Assembly (NCBI RefSeq): GCF_020171745.1
Contig: NZ_JAIVAH010000029.1
Span: 1 to 64,000, forward strand
DNA length: 64,000 nt
Direction of reading: 5' to 3'
Origin: Prescottella equi
GTDB taxonomy: Bacteria > Actinomycetota > Actinomycetes > Mycobacteriales > Mycobacteriaceae
Shown: positions 33,631 to 41,945 of the stretch, piece after piece
How positions within the stretch are numbered: the first letter of the stretch is position 1
Layout: each line of letters starts with the position of its first letter
The notes under the pieces: model-generated
The model's input: only the letters and a program-made list of their open reading frames with translations
What the model was told of the DNA's origin: nothing
The model's database searches: none
Translations under genes and position numbers: made by a program

Positions 33631-35075
33631 CAGCTACCGGTCCTGCAGTTCTGTCCGGGGACCTGTTCGACGGGCGCGGGTGTCGGCGCCGGTGGGGGAG
33701 CCGCGGTGGTCGGCGCCGCGCCCTCGGGAGCGGGCGGTGCCGCTTCCGTGGTGGGTGCGGGCGCTTCGGACGGCGGAGCCGGCGTGGGGGTCGGAGTCGG
33801 GGTAGTCGTCGGTTCGGGCGTGCACAGCGGCAGCAGATCGCTCGAGACGAGTCGTCGCATCTGCTCGGTCGCGTCGTCCTTGGTGCCCGACGGCAGACCC
33901 GCCTGCACCTGCTCGCGCGCGGACGGTCGCAGGTCGTCGACCGTCAGCACGTGGCAGTCGCTCGGTGCGCTGCCGGGTTCGACGATCCGCAGGGTGCCGT
34001 CGTCGTCGACGCAGCCGATCAGCGCGCTCTCCTGCAGCGAGTATCCGAGGAACGAGCCCGGGATGCCCTGCAGCACGGTGACCCGGTCGTCGGAGGTGCC
34101 GACGTAGTAGTAGTTGCGGATCATGTTCCGGCCCACGAAGAGTCCGGCGACGACCAGCGCCACCAGGCCGAGCGCGATCAGCGTCCAGCGCAGCTTGTGC
34201 GACTTCTTGGGCGGCGCCTCCGGCGTCGGGGTGACCCGCTTGGGCGCCGCGCGCGGCGGACGCATCGCCGCGGCCCGCCCGGCCGCGGTGTTCGGCGGAG
34301 GGGTGTCCTCCTCCTCGTCGGACGCCGCGCCGCCGACGATCGGGTGACTCTGCCCGTAGTCGAGGTCGATGACGTCGGCGACGATGACGGTGACGTTGTC
34401 CGGACCGCCGCTGCGCAGGGCCAACTCGATGAGCCGGTCGGCCGATTCGTCCTGGGTGCCCTCACGCAGCGTGTTGGCGATGGTCTCGTCGCTCACGACG
34501 TCGGACAGGCCGTCCGAGCACAGCAGGTACCGGTCACCGGCGCGGGCCTCGCGCACGGTGAGCGTCGGCTCGATCTCGTTGCCGGTGAGCGCCCGCATGA
34601 TGAGGGAGCGCTGCGGATGGGTGTGCGCCTGCTCCGCGGTGATGCGGCCCTCGTCGACGAGGGACTGCACGAACGTGTCGTCGCGGGTGATCTGGGTGAG
34701 CTGGTCGTCGCGCAGCAGGTAGGCCCGGGAATCGCCGATGTGGACCAGGCCCAGCTTGCTGCCCGCGAAGAGGATCGCGGTGAGCGTGGTGCCCATGCCC
34801 TCGAGCTCGGGGTCTTCCTCGACGTGGTCGGCGATGGTCGCGTTGCCCTCGTGGGTGGCGGCCTCGAGCTTGCCGAGCAGGTCGCCGCCGGGTTCGTCGT
34901 CGTCGAGGTGCGCGAGCGCGGCGATCATCAGCTGCGACGCGACCTCACCGGCCGCGTGCCCGCCCATGCCGTCGGCGAGCGCCAGCAGCCGCGCACCCGC
35001 GTACACGGAGTCCTCGTTGTTCGCGCGGACGAGACCGCGGTCGCTTCGGGCCGCGTAGCGGAGGACAAGGGTCAC
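33630..35075 (-). CDS. pstP: Ser/Thr protein phosphatase PstP (PP2C)
   Basis: PstP dephosphorylates PknA, PknB and their targets. The 481-residue protein has a PP2C domain (about 1-240) with ANNEDSVYAG, ADGMGGHAAGE and SDGLSD, a cytoplasmic linker, a membrane helix (WTLIALGLVALVVAGLFVG), and an extracellular domain ending in a Pro/Thr/Ala-rich tail. The GTG at 35075 gives TLVLRYAARSDRG and overlaps the fhaB stop by four bases. A longer upstream frame exists but overlaps fhaB fully. Confidence 0.95.
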   Translation of the reverse strand: MTLVLRYAARSDRGLVRANNEDSVYAGARLLALADGMGGHAAGEVASQLMIAALAHLDDDEPGGDLLGKLEAATHEGNATIADHVEEDPELEGMGTTLTAILFAGSKLGLVHIGDSRAYLLRDDQLTQITRDDTFVQSLVDEGRITAEQAHTHPQRSLIMRALTGNEIEPTLTVREARAGDRYLLCSDGLSDVVSDETIANTLREGTQDESADRLIELALRSGGPDNVTVIVADVIDLDYGQSHPIVGGAASDEEEDTPPPNTAAGRAAAMRPPRAAPKRVTPTPEAPPKKSHKLRWTLIALGLVALVVAGLFVGRNMIRNYYYVGTSDDRVTVLQGIPGSFLGYSLQESALIGCVDDDGTLRIVEPGSAPSDCHVLTVDDLRPSAREQVQAGLPSGTKDDATEQMRRLVSSDLLPLCTPEPTTTPTPTPTPAPPSEAPAPTTEAAPPAPEGAAPTTAAPPPAPTPAPVEQVPGQNCRTGS

Positions 35076-35539
35076 GGGCGGAGCTCGATCACGGTCTTGC
35101 CGACGCGAACCGGCGTGCCGAGCGGCACCCGGACCGCCGTCGTGACCTTCACCCGGTCCAGGTAGGTGCCGTTGGTGGAGCCGAGATCCTCGACGTACCA
35201 GTCGGTGCCGCGCTGGGACAGCCGGGCGTGCCGCGTCGACGCGTAGTCGTCGGTCAGCACCAGCGTGGAGTCGTCGGCCCGCCCGATCAGGACCGGTTGT
35301 GTCCCGAGGGTGATGCGGGTGCCGGCGAGCGCGCCCTGCGTGACGACGAGGTTCTTCGCCACCTTGGTCCGGCCGAGCGACGGCAGCACCGACGACGTAC
35401 GCGAGTAGCGAGGCGCGGGCCGGGCGCCGCCCGCGCCCGCATAGATGTCGCTGCGCAGTGTCTTGATCACTGCCCAGACGAAGAGCCAGAGCAGCAGCAG
35501 GAAGCCTGCTCGCGTCAGCTGGAGTATCAGTCCCTGCAC
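35072..35539 (-). CDS. fhaB: FHA-domain protein FhaB (FipA)
   Basis: The 155-residue protein has an N-terminal membrane helix (LQLTRAGFLLLLWLFVWAVI), a threonine-containing linker (YSRTSSVLPSLGRTKV) and a C-terminal FHA domain (about 80-155: VLIGRADDSTLVL, ASTRHARLS, DLGSTNGTYL) that binds phosphothreonine. In mycobacteria FipA links FtsZ and FtsQ under oxidative stress and is a PknA substrate. AAGGAGG precedes the GTG at 35539. Confidence 0.95.
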   Translation of the reverse strand: MQGLILQLTRAGFLLLLWLFVWAVIKTLRSDIYAGAGGARPAPRYSRTSSVLPSLGRTKVAKNLVVTQGALAGTRITLGTQPVLIGRADDSTLVLTDDYASTRHARLSQRGTDWYVEDLGSTNGTYLDRVKVTTAVRVPLGTPVRVGKTVIELRP

Positions 35540-35702
35540 TGCTCGACACCTCCTTCGGGGGCACGGCCGCGCGGATGCGCAACCGGGGCATTTTCAGCTG
35601 GCTGCATCATATGTGGAAGCCGGCGACGGTGATCATGATCTTGCGCCGCACCCCGTGTCCGGGATGCGGCTTTCGTGGGGCGACGCGCGGCGTCTGCCGT
35701 GG

Positions 35703-37043
35703 TCAGAGGATGCGCACCAGGATTTCGGAGTGTCCGGCGCGAATCACGTCACCGTCGGCGAGCTGCCAGTCCTGGATGGGCGAGCCGTTGACGGTGGTGC
35801 CGTTGGTGGAGCCCAGATCCGAGAGCATCGCGACCTGGCCGTCCCAGCGGATGTCGAAGTGCCGGCGCGAGACGCCGGTGTCGGGCAGGCGGAACTGAGC
35901 GTCCTGGCCGCGTCCGACGATGTTGTTGCCGTCCCGCAGCTGGTAGAAGCGCCCGCTGCCGTCCTCGAGCTGCAGGGTCGCGGTGAACGTGCGGCCCGCC
36001 TCGGGCGTGTAGCCGGCCTGATAGCCCTGCTGGCTGTACCCCTGGTCGTAACCCTGCTGGCTGTAGGCCTGGTTGTACCCGGCCTGGTCGTAGTCGCCCT
36101 GCTGGTACTCGCCCTGCTGGTAGTCGTAGTCGGCATAGCCCTGCTGCTGGTCGTAGCCCTGCTGGTACTCGCCCTGCTGCTGGTAGCCCTGGTCGTAGCC
36201 ACCCTGGTCGTAGCCCTGCTGGTAACCGGGGTACTGGCCCGGGTACGGCTGCTGCTGCTGGTCGTAGCCCTGCTGGTAGCCCTGTTGCTGGTCGTAACCC
36301 TGCTGGTAGTCGCCCTGCTGCTGGTAGCCCTGGTCGTATTCGCCCTGCTGGGGGTAGCCCGCGTCCTGCGGGTAGCCGCCCTGCGGCGCGCCGTACGCCT
36401 GCTGCTGGTCGTAGCGCGGCTGTGCGTAGCCCTGCGGGTAGTCCTGCTGGTAGCCGCCCTGATCCTGGTAGCCACCCTGATCGGCAGTGCCCTGTGCCTG
36501 ATCCGGGTGGGCGCTGCCGTTGCGCGTGCCGCGGTCGTCGCGCTGCTCGCGACCGGGGTCGTTGCCGGAGTTCTGGGTCATGGGGCCTGCTCCTGGAGTC
36601 GGTGAAACGGGTGTCGGGGCGCGCCGGGCCCGCGGATCGGACCCGGATGCACCGGCGTCGCCGCGGTGAGCATCCGGATCGACTGATCCGGCGGTGCGGA
36701 ACTGCCCGGTGTGCAGTGTCGGTGACGCCTCGAATCGGACGTCGATGTCACCGTAGGTCTGCCAGCCCTGTTCTCGGATGTATCCCTCGAGGTGTCGCGC
36801 GAAAGATTTCACGGTCAGCTCGTGATCCGACGCCAACTTCGCGTGATCGGACTCGTTGATCGTGATGACGTAGCTGTTGGGAGCGAGGTAGTGCCCGCCG
36901 TCCAGTTCCTGGACGCGGTCGGTGGCCTCCCGCTGCAGTGCGGCTTCCACTTCCTGAGGTACGACGCCTCCGCCGAAGACGCGCGCGAAGGCGTCACCGA
37001 CGGCCCCCTGAAGCTTGCGCTCGAAACGTTGAACGATCCCCAC
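35703..37043 (-). CDS. fhaA: FHA-domain protein FhaA with DUF3662 and Tyr/Gln repeats
   Basis: The 446-residue protein has an N-terminal DUF3662 domain (about 1-125), a long low-complexity middle (about 170-345) built of units like YDQQQGYQQG, and a C-terminal FHA domain (NNIVGRGQDAQFRLPDTGVS, then DLGSTNGTTVNG). In mycobacteria FhaA binds phosphorylated MviN/MurJ and regulates peptidoglycan synthesis. It is the first gene of the operon. The GTG at 37043 is weakly preceded by AAGG. The repeat region is longer and more regular than I expect for the family. Confidence 0.94.
   Translation of the reverse strand: MGIVQRFERKLQGAVGDAFARVFGGGVVPQEVEAALQREATDRVQELDGGHYLAPNSYVITINESDHAKLASDHELTVKSFARHLEGYIREQGWQTYGDIDVRFEASPTLHTGQFRTAGSVDPDAHRGDAGASGSDPRARRAPTPVSPTPGAGPMTQNSGNDPGREQRDDRGTRNGSAHPDQAQGTADQGGYQDQGGYQQDYPQGYAQPRYDQQQAYGAPQGGYPQDAGYPQQGEYDQGYQQQGDYQQGYDQQQGYQQGYDQQQQPYPGQYPGYQQGYDQGGYDQGYQQQGEYQQGYDQQQGYADYDYQQGEYQQGDYDQAGYNQAYSQQGYDQGYSQQGYQAGYTPEAGRTFTATLQLEDGSGRFYQLRDGNNIVGRGQDAQFRLPDTGVSRRHFDIRWDGQVAMLSDLGSTNGTTVNGSPIQDWQLADGDVIRAGHSEILVRIL
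36010..36480. repeat. Minisatellite encoding FhaA Tyr/Gln/Gly repeats
   Basis: Many imperfect copies of TGGTAGCCCTGCTG/TGGTCGTAACCCTGCTG-like units (plus strand) run through this stretch. On the minus strand they encode YQQGYDQ-type repeats. No frame breaks are seen. It is protein-coding repetition and not a CRISPR array, since there are no spacers. Confidence 0.88.
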
Positions 37044-37241
37044 GGCATGAACCTTGCTGTTGTCTGTTCGCGGTCAGTCTGCGTGTCGCGGGCTGCAATC
37101 AACCCGGCCGCTGCCCCTGCATGATATCCGGACACTCTGTCCGGGGTGTCCTGCTCGTCGCTCCAGGGGGCCCTTTTTACGCCCCTACCTGCACGAATCG
37201 TCATTTCCGAGAAGTGCGTGCTAGTGTTTTCCACGTCGCTC

Positions 37242-37324
37242 GGGCGAGTGGCGGAATGGCAGACGCGCTGGCTTCAGGTGCCAGTGTCCTTCGGGACGTG
37301 GGGGTTCAAGTCCCCCTTCGCCCA
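37242..37324 (+). tRNA. tRNA-Leu (CAG)
   Basis: An 83-base type II tRNA with acceptor GGGCGAG/TTCGCCC, anticodon loop TTCAGGT (anticodon CAG at 37275-37277), a long variable arm (TGTCCTTCGGGACG) and T-arm GGGGGTTCAAGTCCCCC. It lies between fhaA and the genomic island; the last two bases belong to the left island repeat. Confidence 0.97.
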
Positions 37325-37389
37325 CAACGAGCAGTTCCACGAACTGCACAGAACGAGGTCACGAACTGGAAAGAGTTCGTGACCTCGTT
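37323..37389 (+). repeat. Left direct repeat (attL-like) including the tRNA-Leu terminator
   Basis: This 67-base segment matches 49152-49218 at 63 of 67 positions. It has an identical 25-base start (37323-37347) with the small inverted repeat GCAGTT/AACTGC. This is followed by a 16-bp hairpin (37352-37367 with 37374-37389) ending in CTTTTT, which is the terminator of tRNA-Leu. With the second copy it brackets the island. Confidence 0.88.
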
Positions 37390-37519
37390 CTTTTTGGTTG
37401 GTTGGCTATGCGATTTTCCTCTCTGGCCGGTTTGGGGACGAGCGCGTACCACTCCCCATTCTCGATGTCGCCTTACTTCGACGGTGTTCTCGGATGATCC
37501 CCAACTCGCGCTGCGCAGC

Positions 37520-37789
37520 ATGCATCGCGGATCGACAGCGCTGTCGCCGGTGTCTCGGTGCCTGCGTGATCTCTGGGGCGAGGTGTTCACCCAAGAACTA
37601 CGGATCACCAACGAGCGGTTGATTGCTGAGAACTCTTCGTTGGTTGAGCAAGTCACTGAACTGCGCCGGATCAACAACATCCTCGAGACAGACTTGGCCG
37701 CCTCACGCCAAGCCTTCGTAGAGGAGATCGCGAACCTGTGTGTGGCCGACATGGGCACGTCAGTGACGGCACTGGCGTCGCAGAGATGA
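37520..37789 (+). CDS. Small coiled-coil protein of unknown function
   Basis: An 89-residue frame from ATG 37520. It has a heptad-like coiled coil (RITNERLIAENSSLVEQVTE then LRRINNILETDLAASRQ) and a tail ending TSVTALASQR. The helical part resembles the C-terminal tails of small helper proteins that accompany some actinobacterial transposases, but no DNA-binding head is present, so it may be a truncated remnant. The frame stays open upstream through tRNA-Leu, so the start is uncertain. A 12-bp hairpin follows the stop. Confidence 0.5.
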   Translation: MHRGSTALSPVSRCLRDLWGEVFTQELRITNERLIAENSSLVEQVTELRRINNILETDLAASRQAFVEEIANLCVADMGTSVTALASQR

Positions 37790-37816
37790 CGGAGCTTCGA
37801 GGACGTCTGCACCGTC

Positions 37817-37848
37817 AATCGGTCACACCCCCGCGTGTGTGACCGATT
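37817..37848 (+). terminator. Hairpin after the coiled-coil gene
   Basis: AATCGGTCACAC (37817-37828) pairs perfectly with GTGTGACCGATT (37837-37848) around an 8-base loop. No T-run follows. It separates the left-end gene from the restriction-modification locus. Confidence 0.6.
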
Positions 37849-37908
37849 CGTCGGCCTGTACCGCTAGCGTGTGACGCGAAGCCTCGGCTTGCAGAAATTG
37901 GAGTAGAT

Positions 37909-38019
37909 GTGTCGCCATCGCTAGATGACTGGTTCACCGACTTGCTGGACGAGTTGGCCGACGAGCCCGCCGCAACGGGTTCCGTCGCTCACTGCCGACG
38001 GCACGGGAGGCACCAGTGA
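37909..38019 (+). CDS. 36-residue acidic mini-protein coupled to the methylase gene
   Basis: A GTG start at 37909 follows GGAG by seven bases. The peptide has an acidic amphipathic first half (MSPSLDDWFTDLLDELADEP) and a basic His/Arg-rich end (CRRHGRHQ). Its stop overlaps the GTG start of the methylase gene by four bases, so translation of the two is probably coupled. No family is recognised. It could be a real small subunit or regulator of the locus, or only a leader that sets methylase translation. Confidence 0.5.
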   Translation: MSPSLDDWFTDLLDELADEPAATGSVAHCRRHGRHQ

Positions 38020-38660
38020 CGCAGACGATCGCCGAGGAGAAGTCTGTGAAATCCCGGCATCGAGTAAAGACCTACGGCGAGGTATTCACTCCGCGTCACA
38101 TGGTTGATCGGATGCTCGACTTGGTCCATGAGGAGTTGGAGACCGGTCCCAACTTCGTCGATAAGACCTTCCTCGAGCCCTCAGCTGGAGACGGCAACTT
38201 CCTCGTGGCGATCCTGCGTCGCAAGCTCCACGCGATCGAGAAGCGGTACCCGACCGAGGAGTGGCCGCAGGAGTCGCTGTTCGCCGTGGCATCGATCTAC
38301 GGCGTCGAGCTGCTCGAGGATAACCACCAGGACGCTAAGGCAATCATGCTTGCCGAGTTCCTCGGCTTCCACCAGTCCCACGGCACCTCGGTCGGCCCGG
38401 ACACCGACTTGCACCAGGCAGCGGAGTTCCTCATCGACACGAACATCGTCCACGGCAACACGTTGAGTGGCCAGACTCTCGAGGGCCAGGACATCCAGTT
38501 CTCGTGGTGGAACCGGATCGGTGGAGCGCCCGGGATGGTGCAGCGTGAGCCGTTCACGCTCTCGTCGCTGCGCGGCGACGCCTTCGACTTCACCGTCTAC
38601 GACAGCTATCAGGTGTGCCGGATCGACAAGGTCTACGAGGAAGTGAGGGCCGGTGCCTAG
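38016..38660 (+). CDS. N6-adenine methylase-like protein, catalytic half only
   Basis: The 214-residue protein has the start of a class I methyltransferase: a motif X-like GEVFTPRHMVDRMLDL (residues 21-36) and motif I FLEPSAGDGNFL (52-63), which binds S-adenosylmethionine, then IYGVELLEDN. It ends before any motif IV (NPPY/DPPY), so alone it should lack catalysis. The start GTG (38016) has GGGAGG upstream. It overlaps the next gene, a nuclease-helicase fusion, by eight bases. It probably works in complex with the NPPY-bearing protein two genes downstream. Confidence 0.8.
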   Translation: MTQTIAEEKSVKSRHRVKTYGEVFTPRHMVDRMLDLVHEELETGPNFVDKTFLEPSAGDGNFLVAILRRKLHAIEKRYPTEEWPQESLFAVASIYGVELLEDNHQDAKAIMLAEFLGFHQSHGTSVGPDTDLHQAAEFLIDTNIVHGNTLSGQTLEGQDIQFSWWNRIGGAPGMVQREPFTLSSLRGDAFDFTVYDSYQVCRIDKVYEEVRAGA

Positions 38661-41600
38661 TCCGAAGATCAGCACGTTCCGCGAGATCACGCCTGTGATC
38701 TACTCGTGGAAAACCCCGGACATCCCGAAGTACGACGGCTGGGAGAAGATCGGCTACACCGAGCAGGAGAGCGCCGACGTCCGCATCGCACAGCAGGCGT
38801 CGCAACTGTCCGTCGAGAAGCAGAGGGTGTGGTCCCGGCGGGCGCTGTTCACCTCAGAGGCCGGTGGGCGCTTCACCGACAAGGACTTTCACGCCTACCT
38901 GCGTCAGCACGGTGTGGAGCGTGAGACCACTCCCAAGCGGACCGAGTGGCACCACTTCGCCGTTGCTCCCCGCAAGTCGATCGACTACTTCAATGACTTC
39001 GCCGGCCAGGACTTCCCTGGCCTGCCGAGCAGCGGCGGTGAGGACGACTACACCCTGCGCCCCGAACAGCAGGCGGCCGTCGACCAAGCCGTGGCCGCCT
39101 TCAAGTCAGACAACAACGAGGTTCTCTGGAACGCCAAGCCTCGGTTCGGTAAGACGCTGACGACGTACGAACTGATGCGGACCCTGGACGTCTGCCGCGT
39201 TCTGATCGTCACCAACCGCCCCGCGATCGCGAACTCGTGGTTCGACGACTTCACGCGCTTCATCGGCCACCAGACGACGTTCCGCTTCGTCTCGGAGTCA
39301 CCTTCGCTGGCAGACCGGAACCCCATGTCACGCGAGCAGTGGCGCGCCTTCTCGCTGAACCATCAAGATGAGGACCCGCGCATCGTGGAGTTCCTTTCGC
39401 TGCAGGATCTGAAGGGCTCGCAGTACTTCGGCGGCTCGTACGACAAGCTCAAGCACATCGCCCAGTTCGACTGGGACCTGCTGGTGATCGACGAGGCTCA
39501 CGAGGGCATCGACACCACCAAGACCGACGTCGCGTTCGACCAGATCAATCGTACCTGGACGCTGCACCTGTCGGGCACGCCGTTCAAGGCCCTGGCGTCG
39601 GGCAAGTTCGACCAGGGCCAGATTTTCAACTGGACTTACGAGGACGAGCAGAACGCACGCGAGGAATGGGCAGACAGTAGCCAGGAGAACCCGTACGCGG
39701 CGCTGCCGACGCTCAATCTGCTGACCTACCAGATCTCGCGGATGATCACGGACCGTCTAGCCGAGGGCGTCGCCATCGACGAGGACGCGGCGAATATGGA
39801 CTACGCGTTCGACCTCAACGAGTTCTTCGCAACCAAGGACAACGGGTTCTTCGAGCACGAGGCCGAGATCGTCAAGTTCCTCGACTGCCTGACGACCAAC
39901 GAAAAGTACCCCTTCTCCACGCCTGAACTGCGAGACGAGATCCGCCACTCCTTCTGGCTGCTCAACCGCGTTGCCTCGGCCAAGGCCCTGGAGAAGCTCC
40001 TCAAGAAGCACGACGTCTTCAAGGACTACTCGGTCATTTTGGCCGCTGGCGACGGGCGCTCCGACGACGACACCGACCCAGTCGCGGCCCGAAAGTCTTT
40101 GGACACAGTACGCACCGCCATCGCGGAGGCCGAGGAGTCGGATGGCAAGACCATCACCCTGTCTGTGGGGCAGCTGACCACGGGCGTCACGGTGCCCGAA
40201 TGGACCGCGGTCATCATGCTGTCCAACCTGTCCTCCCCGGCGCAGTACATGCAGGCGGCCTTCCGCGCGCAGAACCCCTACACCTTCGAACGTGCCGGGC
40301 TCGTGTTCCAGAAGAAGAATGCCTATATCTTCGACTTCGCGCCCGAACGCACGCTGACGATCTTCGACGCCTTCGCCAACAACCTGCATCCAAATCCCTC
40401 GGGAGACCCGGGGGTACGCGAGGAGAACATCCGCACACTGCTGAACTTCTTCCCGGTCCTGGGTGAGGACTCCGAGGGCTGGATGATCGAGCTCGACGCC
40501 TCCCAGGTCCTGGCGTTCCCGCAGGTGTTCAAGGCCCGCGAGGTCGTGCGCCGCGGGTTCCTGTCGAACCTGCTGTTCGCCAACGTCTCCGGCATCTTCC
40601 GGTACTCCGAGCAGGTCAAGGAGATACTCGACAAGCTCCCCACCGTGAAGCAGGGCAAGGTCACCACTGGCCAAAGCATCGAGATCCCGGATCCGCTGCC
40701 CGTCATCGACCCAGGCGGTACCGCTCAGGTCGACGTGGAGACCGTCATCAACCCCAAGGTTGCTGAACTCGGCAAGCCTGTCTGGCGCGCCGAGGACATC
40801 CCGAGCGTCGAGCCCGACACCCCTGCACACACGGCGGCGACGCAGATCGCGAAGGCAGTGACCAAGCAGAGCCGTCAGAAGCGCGAAGAGTTGAAGGATG
40901 CCTATCAGCTCACGACGAAGCAGGTCGAGCGTGACCAGAAGCGCACCGAGCAGGCTGTGAAGGATCAGGTCGAGCGCGCATACACCGAGCACAACATTGC
41001 GAGCAAACACCTCGAGGACGAACTGCAGAATGCGGCCACCGAGGCCGAAGCCCAGGTCGTCGAAGCGAAGAAGGCCGAGCAGGACAAGGCGTTCCAAGCG
41101 GACATCCTGTCCATCGTGTCCGACACGATGGACTCGATCGTGCCCGAGGTGGTCACGCGCGAGGAGACCCGGAAGGAGCAGAAACGCGCGAACCAGACCA
41201 TGGACGATGCCCGCTCCCACCTGCGAGGATTCGCCCGTACGATCCCCATGTTCCTCATGGCCTACGGCGACCGCGGTATCCGTCTGTCGAACTTCGACGA
41301 CTACACACCCGACGACGTGTTCGAGGAGATCACAGGGATCACCGAAGCCGAGTTCCGCCTCCTGCGTGACGGTCAGAAGGTCGCCGAGGAGGACGGGACC
41401 GTCACGAAGATCCCAGGGCTGTTCGACGAGGCCGTCTTCGACCGGGCCATCCAGGAGTTCCTGGACAAGAAGGAAGCCCTGGCCGATTACTTCGACGACG
41501 AGCAGACCGAGAACATCTTCGCCTACATCCCGCAGCAGAAGACGTCTTTGGTGTTCACCCCGCAGCCCGTGGTCAAGCTGATGGTCGACACCCTCGAGGC

Positions 41601-41943
41601 GGAGAACCCGGGCATCTTCACCGACCCGACCAAGACCTTCGCCGACCTGTTCTCCACCGCCGGACTGTTCCTGATGGAACTCGTCCGACGGCTCGACACC
41701 GGCCTGGCCGACGTGTTACCAGACCAGGAGAAGCGGCTGCGGCACATCCTGACCTCACAGATCTTCGAGATGAGCCACAACGAGATCCTGCACCGCATCA
41801 CCATCGAGGCAGTCTCCGGCGGCGTGCCTGAACGGAAGGCGTGGATAAAGGGTTCCGGGCACTTCAGGGTTGGGAATCTCGCCCGGATGAATCAAGAGGA
41901 GCGGCAGGAGATGGTTGACGGCATGCTGACGGAAGGGTCCTGA
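38653..41943 (+). CDS. GIY-YIG nuclease / DEAH helicase / partial methylase fusion
   Basis: The 1,096-residue protein reads as a restriction motor. Residues about 12-105 look like a GIY-YIG (T5orf172-type) nuclease: IYSW (16-19), KIGYT (32-36), Arg44, and Glu98 in RTEWHHF. A superfamily 2 helicase follows, with Walker A AKPRFGKT (161-168), LLVIDEAHEG (DEAH 280-283), LSGTPFKAL and a motif VI-like QAAFRAQNPY. A charged helical region spans about 720-860. The last 110 residues carry methylase-like motifs X (VFTPQPVVKLMVDTL) and I (TFADLFSTAGLFL) but no motif IV, which appears in the next gene two bases on. The nuclease call rests on motif spacing and needs a profile check. Confidence 0.8.
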   Translation: MPSPKISTFREITPVIYSWKTPDIPKYDGWEKIGYTEQESADVRIAQQASQLSVEKQRVWSRRALFTSEAGGRFTDKDFHAYLRQHGVERETTPKRTEWHHFAVAPRKSIDYFNDFAGQDFPGLPSSGGEDDYTLRPEQQAAVDQAVAAFKSDNNEVLWNAKPRFGKTLTTYELMRTLDVCRVLIVTNRPAIANSWFDDFTRFIGHQTTFRFVSESPSLADRNPMSREQWRAFSLNHQDEDPRIVEFLSLQDLKGSQYFGGSYDKLKHIAQFDWDLLVIDEAHEGIDTTKTDVAFDQINRTWTLHLSGTPFKALASGKFDQGQIFNWTYEDEQNAREEWADSSQENPYAALPTLNLLTYQISRMITDRLAEGVAIDEDAANMDYAFDLNEFFATKDNGFFEHEAEIVKFLDCLTTNEKYPFSTPELRDEIRHSFWLLNRVASAKALEKLLKKHDVFKDYSVILAAGDGRSDDDTDPVAARKSLDTVRTAIAEAEESDGKTITLSVGQLTTGVTVPEWTAVIMLSNLSSPAQYMQAAFRAQNPYTFERAGLVFQKKNAYIFDFAPERTLTIFDAFANNLHPNPSGDPGVREENIRTLLNFFPVLGEDSEGWMIELDASQVLAFPQVFKAREVVRRGFLSNLLFANVSGIFRYSEQVKEILDKLPTVKQGKVTTGQSIEIPDPLPVIDPGGTAQVDVETVINPKVAELGKPVWRAEDIPSVEPDTPAHTAATQIAKAVTKQSRQKREELKDAYQLTTKQVERDQKRTEQAVKDQVERAYTEHNIASKHLEDELQNAATEAEAQVVEAKKAEQDKAFQADILSIVSDTMDSIVPEVVTREETRKEQKRANQTMDDARSHLRGFARTIPMFLMAYGDRGIRLSNFDDYTPDDVFEEITGITEAEFRLLRDGQKVAEEDGTVTKIPGLFDEAVFDRAIQEFLDKKEALADYFDDEQTENIFAYIPQQKTSLVFTPQPVVKLMVDTLEAENPGIFTDPTKTFADLFSTAGLFLMELVRRLDTGLADVLPDQEKRLRHILTSQIFEMSHNEILHRITIEAVSGGVPERKAWIKGSGHFRVGNLARMNQEERQEMVDGMLTEGS

Positions 41944-41945
41944 CC

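Noticed and set aside
36010-36480. Possible CRISPR array
   Set aside because: Repeats are contiguous, imperfect and in frame with FhaA, with no unique spacers and no cas genes in the window.
36938-37519. Reading the coiled-coil protein from far upstream through tRNA-Leu
   Set aside because: The frame would translate the tRNA and its terminator; this is an accidental open frame.
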